Assembly: GCF_963855985.1 (NCBI RefSeq)
Contig: NC_087096.1
Span: 8,804,001-8,868,000 of the forward strand
DNA from: Ostrinia nubilalis
Taxonomy: Eukaryota; Arthropoda; Insecta; Lepidoptera; Crambidae
Length of the DNA: 64,000 nucleotides
Direction: 5' to 3'
Of the stretch, positions 54,535-64,000 are shown in pieces (position 1 is the stretch's first letter; the number at the start of each line of letters is the position of its first letter). Made by a program: the position numbers and the translations under genes. The notes below the pieces were generated by a model. That model ran no database searches. It was not told where the DNA came from and worked only from the letters and a program-made list of their open reading frames with translations.

Positions 54535-55052
54535 CTATCTTACAGCCGATACGGCCACAACGACGTTCCGCCTACTTTTGCTTTTATTCAACTTTACAAT
54601 CCTATAGTGAAACTTGTGTTTTTCATGGAATTCTATTTGGTTATCACTATTAACATCGTCTGTATCTTTTAATTTCCCTTTCACTTTTATCCACCTGTCG
54701 TTTTTCCAATCGTACTTTTTGCCCACTTCAAGTAAAATATCTTCGAATTTAGGCCACTTACGAGTTTCAACTTTATCTAATTTAGAATTTAGTGCATCAT
54801 TTGCATCTGATGTCACATCAGTGCTTGATTTTACATCATCAACATAATTATGAATTGTATGTTTATGTTTAACGTTATTATTAAAAGAAGAAATAAATGG
54901 TTTGTTTGATTTAATTTCAAAGTTTGTGTTGTTTTTTGGTTTTCTAACCCAGTTTTCTTTATATTTATGTTGCAAACTGTTAAATAATTGCTCCTTTAAC
55001 CATTGGCTTGAGTATTCGTCGTACGCGTCATCGAATTCATGTTCGATTTTAT
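54535..55052 (-). CDS. Unrecognised spliced gene, last exon
   Basis: A 518-base open stretch behind a good acceptor (cttttctttcag) and ending at a TAG. It begins DKIEHEFDDAYDEYSSQWLK and is lysine/asparagine-rich in the middle. It then has a denser segment RKWPKFEDILLEVGKKYDWK with NDRWIKVKGKLKD and a basic end (HYRIVKLNKSKSRRNVVVAV). It joins in phase with the exon at 55342-55550. No domain recognised; rapidly evolving proteins of this composition are common among insect secreted or reproductive proteins, but nothing here proves that. Upstream exons were not found. It could also be an old captured element, although the matching phases argue for a real gene. Confidence 0.5.
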
Positions 55053-55341
55053 CTGAAAGAAAAGGTAATATTTAAAAAAGATTGTTTTATTTTAGCAAAA
55101 GTTTTTCTTTTTGGGATTACCTGACCTGACAGACTATGTGCCTGTACAAAATGAAATTTCATTTTTCGATAGTTTTCATGGAAATGTTAACGTGAAACAG
55201 AGGCCATTTCTGAGAAACATAATACTTTGTTGGTAAATATTTTTCGCATAATCATAAAAACCAGAAGAGTACGTTACTCTAGGAAAAAATGAAATTTTGA
55301 AGTTACAAAAACATTTGTTATGCCATAACAATGGAACTTAC

Positions 55342-55550
55342 CTGCCATTTTCCTGAATATCTCGATATCATGTTGGAGATTGCCGTCCTTTTTCTTCCAC
55401 CGTCCATCGCCGCGTTCTGGAAACAAATTAACGTTATATTCTCGTTTAATCCGATAATAATTTCCAATGAATAGGTCCTTTGTAAGAGTACACGGGATAT
55501 CTTGATTAATAGATAATAAATGTTCCAAGGAAAATTGATCATTGCCTTCC
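55342..55550 (-). CDS. Unrecognised spliced gene, internal exon
   Basis: A 209-base exon with acceptor acagattag and donor gtaagttcc. It codes for EGNDQFSLEHLLSINQDIPC, then TLTKDLFIGNYYRIKREYNV and the remainder to DIEIFRKMA, ending in phase 1, which fits the next exon at 55052. The incoming phase is 2. The preceding exon was not identified; a 96-codon open stretch at 56053-56340 does not offer a matching donor phase. Confidence 0.5.
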
Positions 55551-57690
55551 CTAATCTGTGACCGAAAGTAGTAATAAAAGGCTGACTTCGATTAGAAGAA
55601 ATCTCCTTCCACGATAATAAGAAAGATTTTTAACAAATAGACTGAGATCATGTCCTAATGGTACTAATCAATAGGGTATAGTTTTATGCGTCTGGTTTGG
55701 TGGCTTGAAATTTCGTCGGAGGAATGGGGTAAGTAACTTGTATCTGAGACCAACATTGAAATTGAAAAAAGCTTCCCCACGCAAATTCTATCAATTAATT
55801 TGTCAATTATATGGCACAGTGACTGTAGTTTAATATTCTTAAAGCCTTGGAGTGGCCATGACAACTTTCGGTAAATTTTACCAAAAGTTAACCGCTAGTT
55901 CTAAAGTATTCTTCCATCTATATCTATTATTATTTTTCACAATCTAATTGTCCATAACTTACGAGTGTGTAATCTAGACATAGGCCACTCCAAGGCTAGA
56001 TCTAATACTGTAAAACTCAACTTTTACTTACCTACAAATATTGTAAGTACTATCAAGCAGCAAGTTTGGACGAAGCTATTCGCCATAAGTGCCCGGCCCG
56101 ATCGGATCTGTAACAATTAAACTGATTGGTTACAAATTCTAGAGATACACCTGCTAACGCCGCAGTTACGGCTATTAGAAAGTTCCTGGAAACAGAGTTT
56201 GAGCTCCTACATAGAAGAATAGTAGGTACTAATCTTATTTCTTGTTTAAAGTAATCAGGGAGTTTATGCTCTAAAAATCCCAAATAATGTGCTCTGTTAT
56301 TTTCTGTATAGCACAACAAAATAACCTCGTAAGGTCCAAGATTGAAATTAGATAGAAAAAGTTATTTACAATAAGTAAACTAAGTATTGTCACCTGACAA
56401 AGAATAAGTTATTTCGCAATATTGTCACTTGACAATACATTTTATAAATGTAGTAGTTCTTTATCACCCACGTCAAACATTCCACGTGGAAACTCAAGTC
56501 TAGAGGTCATCTATAGCCACGCTTTTTTGCTTGTTGTGCTGTCGTCTGTAGGTACAAATATACGACATTGTACATTATTTACGTCTCTTAAGTTAATATA
56601 GAATAGTAAGTGAGCGACGAAATATTCCATTAAAACACATGAAAGTAGTTTCCATTATGTAGCAAACAGTCTTACTCGTATATTCATGACCTTACTTTAT
56701 TTTACCAAATGGAAAATATCCGATTATTTTTTCTGTATTATAAATTCCTGGCTTAATGGATTTTTTAATCCTTTAGTCAATATTCGTTACATTTTTATAA
56801 TTCGTTGAAGTTGATGGATGTAATATGGCCATTATTTTTGAATAATGGATAACCTAGACTTATACAAAAATGTGAAACTAAAAAACACAAAAGTAAAAAG
56901 TAGGATAATCTAGAAAAATACAAAATTTGAAAATACAAAAGTAAAATATAGGTACCCTTTTGTCACCCCCTAGCCTCTTCAAACATTGGAAAATATCCGA
57001 TTATTTTTTCTGTATTATAAATTCCTGGCTTAATGGATTTTTTAATCCTTTAGTCAATATTCGTTACATTTTTATAATTCGTTGAAGTTGATGGATGTAA
57101 TATGGCCATTATTTTTGAATAATGGATAACCTAGACTTATACAAAAATGTGAAACTAAAAAACACAAAAGTAAAAAGTAGGATAATCTAGATTAATACAA
57201 AATTTGAAAATACAAAAGTAAAATATAGGTACCCTTTTGTCACCCCCTAGCCTCTTCAAACATTGGAATATTTACTTTCTCAAACATTTTTAAAAAGATG
57301 AAACATTCAAAGTATTTGGTAGAGCGTCGGATCCCTCTTAATTATGCGTAATTAGTAAAGCGGCACGGCCACTGTATAAAATTATGCCCTTTTTAAAAAA
57401 TGGGTTAAAAATGTTTTTTTTTACGTATATAAAGAAATTGCGGCTACACGATGTGTAGCTTAGGTTCATTCATAAAAGGATGTTGTTCTTCATGTAGCTA
57501 TAGGCTGTGCTATAGGTACCTATTGACATTTAAACAAAGACACGCAAGTTTTCGCCCTTTTATCCATTCCAAACGTTAAGTAATTTGATTTGACATTTGA
57601 TATTTACATTCTGAATTTATGTAATATTTTTGAAAGTATGATCTCACTGTATGATATCAGCTATTTTCCCATCACATAATTGTACATAAT
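55551..57690. other. Non-coding stretch with a tandem duplication
   Basis: No gene recognised with confidence. Minus-strand frames at 55664-55864 and 56053-56319 are unsupported by splice sites. Contains the 277-bp tandem duplication listed next. Confidence 0.45.
56711..57264. repeat. 277-bp tandem duplication, two copies
   Basis: Copy 1 56711-56987, copy 2 56988-57264, both from GGAAAATATCCGATTATTTT to CTCTTCAAACATT. The only difference seen is near the end (CTAGAAAAATAC against CTAGATTAATAC). The high identity points to a recent event or an assembly artefact. Confidence 0.95.
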
Positions 57691-57764
57691 ATTAATGATT
57701 AAACGAACTTACCTTAAGTGATGTTCTATCATAATTATACGAAGGCTTCGTCTGAAGAGATTAG
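57691..57764. repeat. Left outer end of the DIRS element (inverted repeat arm 1)
   Basis: ATTAATGATTAAACGAACTT onward to GAAGAGATTAG. Its 74 bases are the exact complement of 57955-58028. About 40 bases of it lie outside the terminal repeat shared with the other end. Confidence 0.92.
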
Positions 57765-57896
57765 AATACTTGTAGTAGCACGTATTGTGTGGCCATTCAT
57801 ACGCTATAGTTGAGAGATAAATAAAAATATAATGAAAAAAATATTATGTGCAAGCTGTACTTTTCGTATGGCAACATCGGGATCGCCATTTTCATT
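57731..57896. repeat. DIRS terminal inverted repeat, left (3') copy
   Basis: Matches the complement of 62623-62784: closely from AATACTTGTAGTAGCACGTA to GGATCGCCATTTTCATT, and more loosely at the outer 35 bases (GAAGGCTTCGTCTGAAGAG here, TTTGCTTCGTCTTCGAG in the other). Confidence 0.92.
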
Positions 57897-57954
57897 TAGT
57901 TCACAGTATGATTGGTTTTTCTTAGTGCAGTGGGATAAAGGGGTTGGGAGGGAG

Positions 57955-58066
57955 CTAATCTCTTCAGACGAAGCCTTCGTATAATTATGATAGAACATCA
58001 CTTAAGGTAAGTTCGTTTAATCATTAATTATACTTTGCTTCGTCTTCGAGATTAGAATACTTGTAG
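57955..58066. repeat. Internal complementary region of the DIRS element
   Basis: The first part (57955-58028) complements the left outer end (57691-57764). The second part (58029-58066, TATACTTTGCTTCGTCTTCG onward) complements the right outer end (62744-62781). The two meet without a gap at ATTAAT/TATAC, so this stretch reads like the junction of the two element ends in a circle. Confidence 0.92.
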
Positions 58067-58275
58067 ATCTTTAGAGTTAAGAAAAACCAAGATGTATAAG
58101 ATAGTTTATTATTATTTGGATAATTACAAAAAAAAATAATAACACAAACAAATTCTTGTAATAAATATTTAAAATATTAAACAAAAGTTAGATATTTCAG
58201 CATTAACAGATTATAACATAAATAAGCATTGTTATTTAATCATTTAAACTTTATATGATAATAACACCTATTGAA

Positions 58276-59200
58276 TTATGACAAATCATTTTGATTTAAA
58301 ATTGATATGGCAAAATCATTACTATTATCAGTAATTATCGATTTATGGTAAAATCTGGCAAATACGTTAGATGAATCAGACCAACCAGCGGTTCTTCTTA
58401 TGACATCGATACTAACGCCGCAATTGTGAGCGGTGGATGTTGACGCATGTCTGGTTGAGTGGGCAGTAAAAATATTTGTGTCGATGCCACTTTTTTGTAA
58501 AACTTCCTTAATCCAACGACTGATTGATTGTGAACATACAGCGTTATATGGACTTTTGAAGCTGATAAATAACTGATCATTGTTTCTAAGGCAATGAGTT
58601 CTGTTTTTATAATCGAGTAATGTAGTTGCAGGGCAAATTTTTTGATTTTCCTGAAAAAAGGGTAATACCTACTAAAAGTGGTTGAGTAGTACGAGGTCGT
58701 GAAGTTTTTATCAAATCTGTTATTTTTATAATTATTTTTTCATCTGGAATGACCTCAATGTTTTGAACTTTTATTTTACTTAAAGTTTGTACACGGTGTG
58801 CAGTAACAAGTGCTAGTAAGGTTACAACTTTTTTAGTTAATAATTCTATGCTAATTTCATCATGTGGGTACCAATTTTCAAGAAAATTCAAAACAGTCGT
58901 TGGATTCCAGGTTATATCATATTTGGGCATTGGTGGACGTAAACGATAAAAACCCTTAAACAATCGAGTTATTCGGTCATCAGTTCCTATTTTTGTGCTA
59001 ATAATTAAAGATAATGCAGATCTATAGCTGTTTAGCGAACCGTATTGAACACCTGTATTAAACATTTCTGTCAAAAAAAATATAACTTGTGGCACTGATG
59101 CTGCGAATGTATCAATATTATGTAATTTACAAAAATTAAACCATTTTTTGAAAGCAACGCCATATTGTTTTGTTGTGCTCTCTGACAATGAAGCACACAT
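58276..59200 (-). CDS. DIRS tyrosine recombinase (one internal frame change)
   Basis: Recombinase that would insert the circular cDNA. The N-terminal, helix-rich DNA-binding part starts MCASLSESTTKQYGVAFKKW. The catalytic domain has the first Arg in VTAHRVQTLSKIK, the box TAHSTRHASTSTAHNCGVSI (His-x-x-Arg), then RRTAGWSDSSNVFARFYHKS with the nucleophile Tyr. The stop is at 58276-58278. Near 58651-58672 the reading moves by one frame: the upstream frame runs into a stop at 58607, and the catalytic half is open in another frame. The 22 bases gtaggtattacccttttttcag at this point have intron-like ends and their removal would restore the frame, but 22 bases is far shorter than known insect introns, so a one-base indel is likelier. 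The ATG lies five bases after the stop of the pol gene. Confidence 0.85.
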
Positions 59201-59205
59201 TATGT

Positions 59206-61056
59206 CTAGGGCACTTGCTGGAATGCTTCTTCTTGAAAGTGCCGAGCGGATAATTTCCCGGCTATTAAGGTGACTTTGTGGTGCAGTTGTCTGTTAGGAA
59301 CAGATAACAAAACGTTAGAATTAATTCCGAGAGTAAGCGTGTCACTACATAAGCTTTTAAATATAGGGAACCACGGTTGAGTGGGCCAAAGGGGAACAAC
59401 AACTATGCCTTCTGCATTATCTGTGATAATTTTTCGTATCGTTTTTAAGATTACTGATATTGGTGGAAAAGCATAAAAATTTAATTGACTCCAATTTATA
59501 GTAAAAGCGTTAATTGCTAGCGCCCCAGGGTCTCTGTGCCAAGAGACATACTGTTTACATTTAGTGTTTAATCTCGTTGCAAATAAATCGATATCTGGTT
59601 TTCCGAAGTGTTTCTCAATTTTGCAGAAGGCATCGTTGTTTAGCTCCCACTCGGTATCAGGATGTGATCGCCGTGACTCCACATCAGCAACTTCGTTGTC
59701 TTGTGAACTAATATAAGATGCATAAACATAGATATTCCTTTCTTCGCACCATTTCCAAAGTTTCCTTGTAACGCTTGTAAGATGTGGAAAACGTATACCG
59801 CCCATTTTGTTAATATATGAAATGGCGGTAGTATTGTCGATGCGAAGAAGTATTTGACAATCTTTAAGTTTTTGTGCAAAAACTAATAAACCAAAATATG
59901 CAGCCAAAATTTCTAAAAAGTTTATGTGCATATTTCTTTCGTCCTTGTTCCATTGACCATTAGCTGTTTCCTTGCCACATGCTGCCCCCCACCCTGTTTT
60001 GCTGGCATCAGTAAAAATTTCCAAGGTATAATAATCGTCCCTTATTGGATTAACAGAACTTACGATATTCGTTTGCCACCATTTAAGATCATCAAATAAA
60101 TATTCGGGAATTGTCATAAAGCTATCATAATTTTCAGTTTTTTCTAAGGCTAAATATTTGCAGCGTTCTATATTTTTGGTGTATAACCAGCCATATTGAA
60201 TTGCGGGGCAAGATGAGGCGAGGAGACCAGCTAATCGAGCGAATTGACGTATAGTACATCTTTTCAGTTTTAAGTAGTTTGATACTTCTTGTTTTATTAA
60301 AATCCTTTTTTCCGGTGTGAGAGCAATGTGAAAATTGTGCGTATCGATTATGAACCCCAAGTATTTACACGTATTACTAGGTGTCAATACACTTTTTTCA
60401 TAGTTTATAATAAAACCCAGTGATTCTAGAATGGATACTGTTTGCCTAACATTTTGCTCACAGTTTTTAAATGAATCAGCTATTAGACATAGATCATCTA
60501 AGTATATTGATGAGATATATCCTAGAGATCTTAGTAAATATATCACAGGCTTCATCAATTTGGTAAAAACTAACGGTGCTGTATTTAGCCCGAACGGAAG
60601 CACATTGAATTCATACAATTTTTCATTAAATGTAAAACGGAGAAACTTTTTGAAGTAGGCATCCTTTAAATCAATTGTACATAAAAATGAATTTTTTGAA
60701 ATTAATTTTATCGTAGTTCTTAGATCTTCCATTTTAAAGTGATTGGTCGGTATAAATTTGTTTAATGATTTTAGATTTAATATAAAACGTTTTTTCCCAT
60801 TAGGTTTAGAAATTAAGAAAATACTTGATATATATTGTAATTCACATGATGTACATTCAGATATCGCGCCCGATTCTATAAGTTCATCTATAGCAAATTG
60901 AAAATCAATCAGTTCGTCATGGGAATAATTTTTTGGTAATGGAATAAAATCCTGTTTAGGAATCGTAAGAAAAGGTATTTTATACCCTTCTTTGATCCAC
61001 GATAATATTAAACTATCATTAGTAAGTAAGCGCCATCTTTCGTGAAAATAAGACAA
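59206..61056 (-). CDS. DIRS reverse transcriptase - RNase H - methyltransferase-like protein
   Basis: At least 616 codons; the frame continues upstream without an ATG into an overlap with the end of gag, so expression by frameshift or from another start is likely. RT: FLISKPNGKKRFILNLKSLN (about 80-99), FLCTIDLKDAYF (about 124-135, first catalytic Asp), LPFGLNTAPLVF (153-164), YLDD (about 185-188). RNase H: LEIFTDASKTGWGAACG near 345. The C-terminal part (PDIDLFATRLNTK, YVSWHRDPGALAINAF, VVPLWPTQPWFPIF) is the DAM-like methyltransferase-type domain that accompanies RNase H in DIRS elements. Between LKDAYF and KKFLRFTF relatives normally have about eight to ten more residues, so a small in-frame deletion is suspected close to the active site. 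Confidence 0.92.
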   Translation of the reverse strand: MSYFHERWRLLTNDSLILSWIKEGYKIPFLTIPKQDFIPLPKNYSHDELIDFQFAIDELIESGAISECTSCELQYISSIFLISKPNGKKRFILNLKSLNKFIPTNHFKMEDLRTTIKLISKNSFLCTIDLKDAYFKKFLRFTFNEKLYEFNVLPFGLNTAPLVFTKLMKPVIYLLRSLGYISSIYLDDLCLIADSFKNCEQNVRQTVSILESLGFIINYEKSVLTPSNTCKYLGFIIDTHNFHIALTPEKRILIKQEVSNYLKLKRCTIRQFARLAGLLASSCPAIQYGWLYTKNIERCKYLALEKTENYDSFMTIPEYLFDDLKWWQTNIVSSVNPIRDDYYTLEIFTDASKTGWGAACGKETANGQWNKDERNMHINFLEILAAYFGLLVFAQKLKDCQILLRIDNTTAISYINKMGGIRFPHLTSVTRKLWKWCEERNIYVYASYISSQDNEVADVESRRSHPDTEWELNNDAFCKIEKHFGKPDIDLFATRLNTKCKQYVSWHRDPGALAINAFTINWSQLNFYAFPPISVILKTIRKIITDNAEGIVVVPLWPTQPWFPIFKSLCSDTLTLGINSNVLLSVPNRQLHHKVTLIAGKLSARHFQEEAFQQVP

Positions 61057-61082
61057 TCTGCCGGCGGTATGACGTACCTCGT

Positions 61083-62537
61083 CTACCGGCGTGTCTGAGT
61101 CTGCCCGCGCGAGCGCTGCGGCGGCGCTAGCGGCGTCCGCTGGTGCCCGGAGGCCGCGCTCGGCGGGGGCGCTTGCGTCGGATGAGGAGCTTGGTATCGG
61201 CGAGGTTGCTGCGTCGCAGGTGTTGACCTCCTTACTCCCGCCTGCCTCGTAAACGGAAGCGGAGGCTTTGAGTTTAAAAAACGTTGTTGACCGGGTTTAT
61301 TTTGTGTATAGTTTGCAGGTCTAGGCTGGCTCGGTGCTGAAGTCTTCATTTCAGCTCCAGATTTATTTATTGCTTTTGCAGATCTTAGAGTGTCCGATAG
61401 CTTTTCCCCAAATAGAAAACTGTCGATATCCGTGGTATATAAGTGGTCCTTAATATCCTTTTTTATGGTAGAAGTTACGAAACTTCGACGAGCCATAGAC
61501 TCGACATATTTAGAATCGCATAGGAGCCTAATCCCATCGATCAGTAACTTAATAACCTCAGCATCCTTGGTTTGACTTGCGAATATTTTCGTCAAGGCCT
61601 GACTAATACAAGATATTGCAGTTGCTTGTTGGTTTTGTTTCGATTCGATAACCTTGTCTTTTTTAACCAGATTATCGGATAATGCAGCTTTTACTTCGGG
61701 ATTTAAACTTGGGGCGCCAATCTTCAAACAGTTTTCCGGTAGATGGTGTTTTTCAAGTAGATCCTTTTTCATATCTTTAGAAAGGCCCGTAGTGGCAATA
61801 TGTTCCCAACGAACGGCGAGTTCAGCTTGTATGGCCGGCCCATAGGTTTTATTTTTGGAAGGAGTTTCACCTAATAGTTCCATAATGCTTTCATCCAAGA
61901 CAATGGCAGGTTCTGATGATGCTGTCGATGTCGTAGGTAGATTAGGGTCCGTGCTTAAAAGGTCAGGTTGTGTGATCTGTAACGTGGAATCTTGGATTCC
62001 CGTAGGAGATAACTCAGTTGTGTTATTTCCATCATCAATAATGTGTTCATTTTCGATAGTACACTCCGCAGATTCTTCATGGTGGGTGTCTAAAAAAGAG
62101 AGCAATAGTACGTACTTAGACAAAAAAAATACTATGCGCTCGTAAAGTAGGTCACAGGCTCATGACCTGTACTCAATAAAAAGTTGCGAAGGTATCATCC
62201 TCATAAGATGAACTCAACGCTTATTTTAATTGTAAAATAACATAATACAAGGCGATAGTCTTATAAACTACCCTCAAGTATTTTTATTGTGAAGGCTGCA
62301 CTCTCGACCGAAGTGCGCTCAACACATACATATTGTACACATACGAGAACTATGTATTATATTAGAAATAGTAACAGTATAAATACCTTCTTGTAATGAC
62401 AACGCTAGATTTGAATCCTCAGAAGTTACACTCGAAGACCTCTTTCGAGTACGTCTTTTCAACTTCTTTTCTAGCTTTTTTATCTTCCGTAGAATGTAAT
62501 CATCACTATCACAATCCTTGTTCTTGCGTTTAGGCAT
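61083..62537 (-). CDS. DIRS Gag-like protein, two exons
   Basis: Exon 1, 62387-62537, starts MPKRKNKDCDSDDYILRKIK and holds a lysine/arginine-rich coiled stretch. Its donor is gtatttatac after SLQE (phase 1). Exon 2, 61083-62089, follows the acceptor gctctcttttttag and continues in phase with DTHHEESAECTIENEH. The predicted intron (62090-62386) is 297 bases. The middle contains AELAVRWEHIATTGLSKDMK and a helical region with LLIDGIRLLCDSKYVESMAR, the pattern of DIRS gag proteins. The last ~70 residues are rich in Pro, Arg, Gln and Ala (TRQAGVRRSTPATQQPRRYQ). The stop TAG lies just before the pol frame. Splicing is inferred from the sites and matched phases. Confidence 0.82.
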
Positions 62538-62622
62538 TTTTAAACAACTTTTGGATAGTAACTTGACGGTTTAAACAAAAAGAAATAGTGAGACGTAGTG
62601 AACGGCCGAGCACTTGAACGCG

Positions 62623-62784
62623 AATGAAAATGGCGATCCCGATGTTGCCATACGAAAAGTACAGCTTGCACATAATATTTTTTTCATTATATTTTTATTT
62701 ATCTCTCAACTATAGCGTATGAATGGCCACACAATACGTGCTACTACAAGTATTCTAATCTCGAAGACGAAGCAAAGTATAATT
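62623..62784. repeat. DIRS terminal inverted repeat, right (5') copy
   Basis: AATGAAAATGGCGATCCCGA to GACGAAGCAAAGTATAATT. The complement of 57731-57896. Being at the 5' end of the coding strand it should contain the promoter, but no TATA box is obvious. Confidence 0.92.
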
Positions 62785-64000
62785 TTGGAACACTAAACAT
62801 TTATTCAATTAATTATCAAGACCAAGAAGATTTCTTTTCAAACAAAAACGAAGAAAGAATGAGCGATACTCGTAAATTAGATTATTTTTGGGCCAGCTAA
62901 AAATATGGGTGGCTTTTTAAAATAATGACACAGCGCAAGAAGTTTTCATCATTATCATAATGGAGGTCGTTTGCTGACGACAACAAAGATAAAAATACTT
63001 GGTATACCTACCACAAATAAACAGTTAGCTTCAAGGGCTTCAACTTCAAATATTACATGGTCTTATGCGACAAGCGGTCATTATGACCGCGTAACAATTG
63101 ATATTATCTATTTGGTCTCACGGGGTTTGAAGGGCTACTGTGATATTGATATCCATGCTATGTATTTAAGGATGCAAAGCAACATAGTCTATCTTATATT
63201 TAGTACGTTTTGAAGAACTTAATATAATCGATAAAGTTGAGCATAGTAATAGAAAAACCTGGTAGAAGTTCACAGACTAAAGCCATTTTGAGGGTAAACG
63301 TTTGTAAGGGAGTAAGTTTTTCAAGTACCTACCTACCTAGATTAGATTTACGCAGTCGGTTTGATTGGACTATTTCAAACGCTATGGGGCTCATAAAATC
63401 TGACATTGCCTTGTGACCCCGTTTGTTACAGCCCACACGATACAAGCTTCGAGGGAACTAAATAATCAACCCTTTTCCTGGCACGACAATTCAAGACATT
63501 TTTTTTTCTAATTAAATTTCTCGTTTTCCTGGAAGTTATGACCAGCGGGCGTCAGTTAAAATTAGATTTATAAAAAATCCCTCGACCCCGGCAGAAGTTG
63601 AGCCGTGGTGACTTTTTAATTTGTTCCCGCATTTTTGGTTGGCGGCTCAGATATTAAAATGTGCCTTCTTTCTAATGTTTGTAAATATTTTGCATCTGTG
63701 CACACCCGTTCCGAGGGAAAATATTCTTCTTGATTCCCATTTAAATTGTACATTTCTCTCAGAGGTTTTTGGCCTAAAATGATTTGCTCGGTTAGGGTGT
63801 GTTTTCACTGGACACATTTTACACTTTAAATTAACATCGTCATTTCATTCTATGGCAGTCCACTACAAAATGGAAGCCCTAAGCAGAATCTCCTGCTTTT
63901 TTCATCAAGTTGTTGCCAGTATCTTCAGGTCATCGGTCCACCAAGTATGTTACGTTGAGCTATGTTACGTTACGTTGCAAATAAAACTTATTACAACTAC
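62785..64000. other. Non-coding stretch
   Basis: No gene recognised. Around 63850-63945 a diverged LINE tail is possible (GGCAGTCCACTACAAAATGG, then CAGGTCATCGGTCCACCAAG). An 80-codon plus frame at 62971-63213 has no domain. Confidence 0.45.

Larger units (their letters stand above)
57691..62784 (-). mobile_element. DIRS1-like tyrosine-recombinase retrotransposon (5.1 kb)
   Basis: Minus-strand element with gag (two exons), RT-RNase H-methyltransferase and tyrosine recombinase in the order usual for DIRS elements; protease and DDE integrase are absent. Inverted terminal repeats of about 160 bases lie at 57731-57896 and 62623-62784. An internal complementary region (57955-58066) contains the complement of the left outer end (57691-57764) joined to the complement of the right outer end (62744-62784). 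This is the DIRS1 arrangement that allows a circular cDNA intermediate. No target-site duplication, as expected for recombinase-mediated insertion. The RT appears to lack a few residues after its first catalytic aspartate, and the recombinase has a frame change, so this copy may depend on others. Confidence 0.92.

Noticed and set aside
54614..54847. 77-codon plus-strand frame
   Set aside because: Antisense to the unrecognised minus-strand exon, whose phase-matched splice sites favour the other strand.
56053..56340. Minus-strand open stretch reading YEVILLCYTENNRAHYLGFL
   Set aside because: Looks protein-like, but no ATG, no convincing acceptor, and no donor in the phase needed to join the exon at 55342-55550; left unannotated.
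1..64000. CRISPR arrays, operons, ribosome-binding sites, tRNA or rRNA genes
   Set aside because: Looked for by eye; the sequence is eukaryotic nuclear DNA, and no cloverleaf, rRNA-like or regularly spaced repeat-spacer array was seen.

Overview
This is an animal nuclear genome window, most likely from a moth or butterfly (Lepidoptera). The evidence is a spliced minus-strand gene with GT/AG introns, an AT-rich background, and dozens of repeats. Those include the LINE C-terminal tail (coding for RPPTRWTDDL and QQWTSFG when read on the minus strand) that is abundant in lepidopteran genomes. The order-level assignment is inference. No bacterial features, CRISPR array, rRNA or tRNA was seen.

Host genes are few. 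Four phase-matched exons on the minus strand (5231-15770) encode a TPR protein resembling ODAD4/TTC25, an outer-dynein-arm docking subunit. About 13 kb away on the same strand, 28741-30492 is an intronless 583-codon gene for the outer-dynein-arm intermediate chain DNAI2. Both products belong to the same axonemal machine and presumably act in sperm flagella. A third host gene candidate, unrecognised, has two phase-matched exons on the minus strand at 54535-55550.

Most other structure is mobile DNA. From left to right: a decayed BEL/Pao retrotransposon (1-~3480); a LINE tail carrying a second retroelement with a duplicated target site (7590-8060); MITEs of several types (hairpin, hAT, TA-flanked); a TTAA-flanked piggyBac-like element with another element nested inside (13583-15218); a composite element (15772-16976) that abuts the first visible ODAD4-like exon; a 1.4-kb fold-back element (23248-24640); further TTAA- and TA-flanked elements (25343-26092, 31698-32905, 34810-36190); and a hAT-like MITE (36442-36858).

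The centre of the window holds a 10.9-kb Ty3/gypsy retrotransposon (37650-48561). Its two 404-bp LTRs look identical, it is flanked by AACA repeats, and it has one intact 1729-codon gag-pol frame. Between pol and the 3' LTR it carries about 4.5 kb bounded by 21-bp inverted repeats. Two repeat families from elsewhere in this window sit inside that block: a 1.1-kb palindrome and a second copy of the composite element.

The right side has a LINE insertion with twin-priming geometry (50514-50870), a fresh 277-bp tandem duplication (56711-57264), and an almost complete DIRS1-like tyrosine-recombinase retrotransposon on the minus strand (57691-62784). The latter has inverted terminal repeats, an internal complementary region that joins both outer ends, a gag with a predicted spliceosomal intron, RT-RNase H-methyltransferase, and a tyrosine recombinase. 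It is the most distinctive system in the window.
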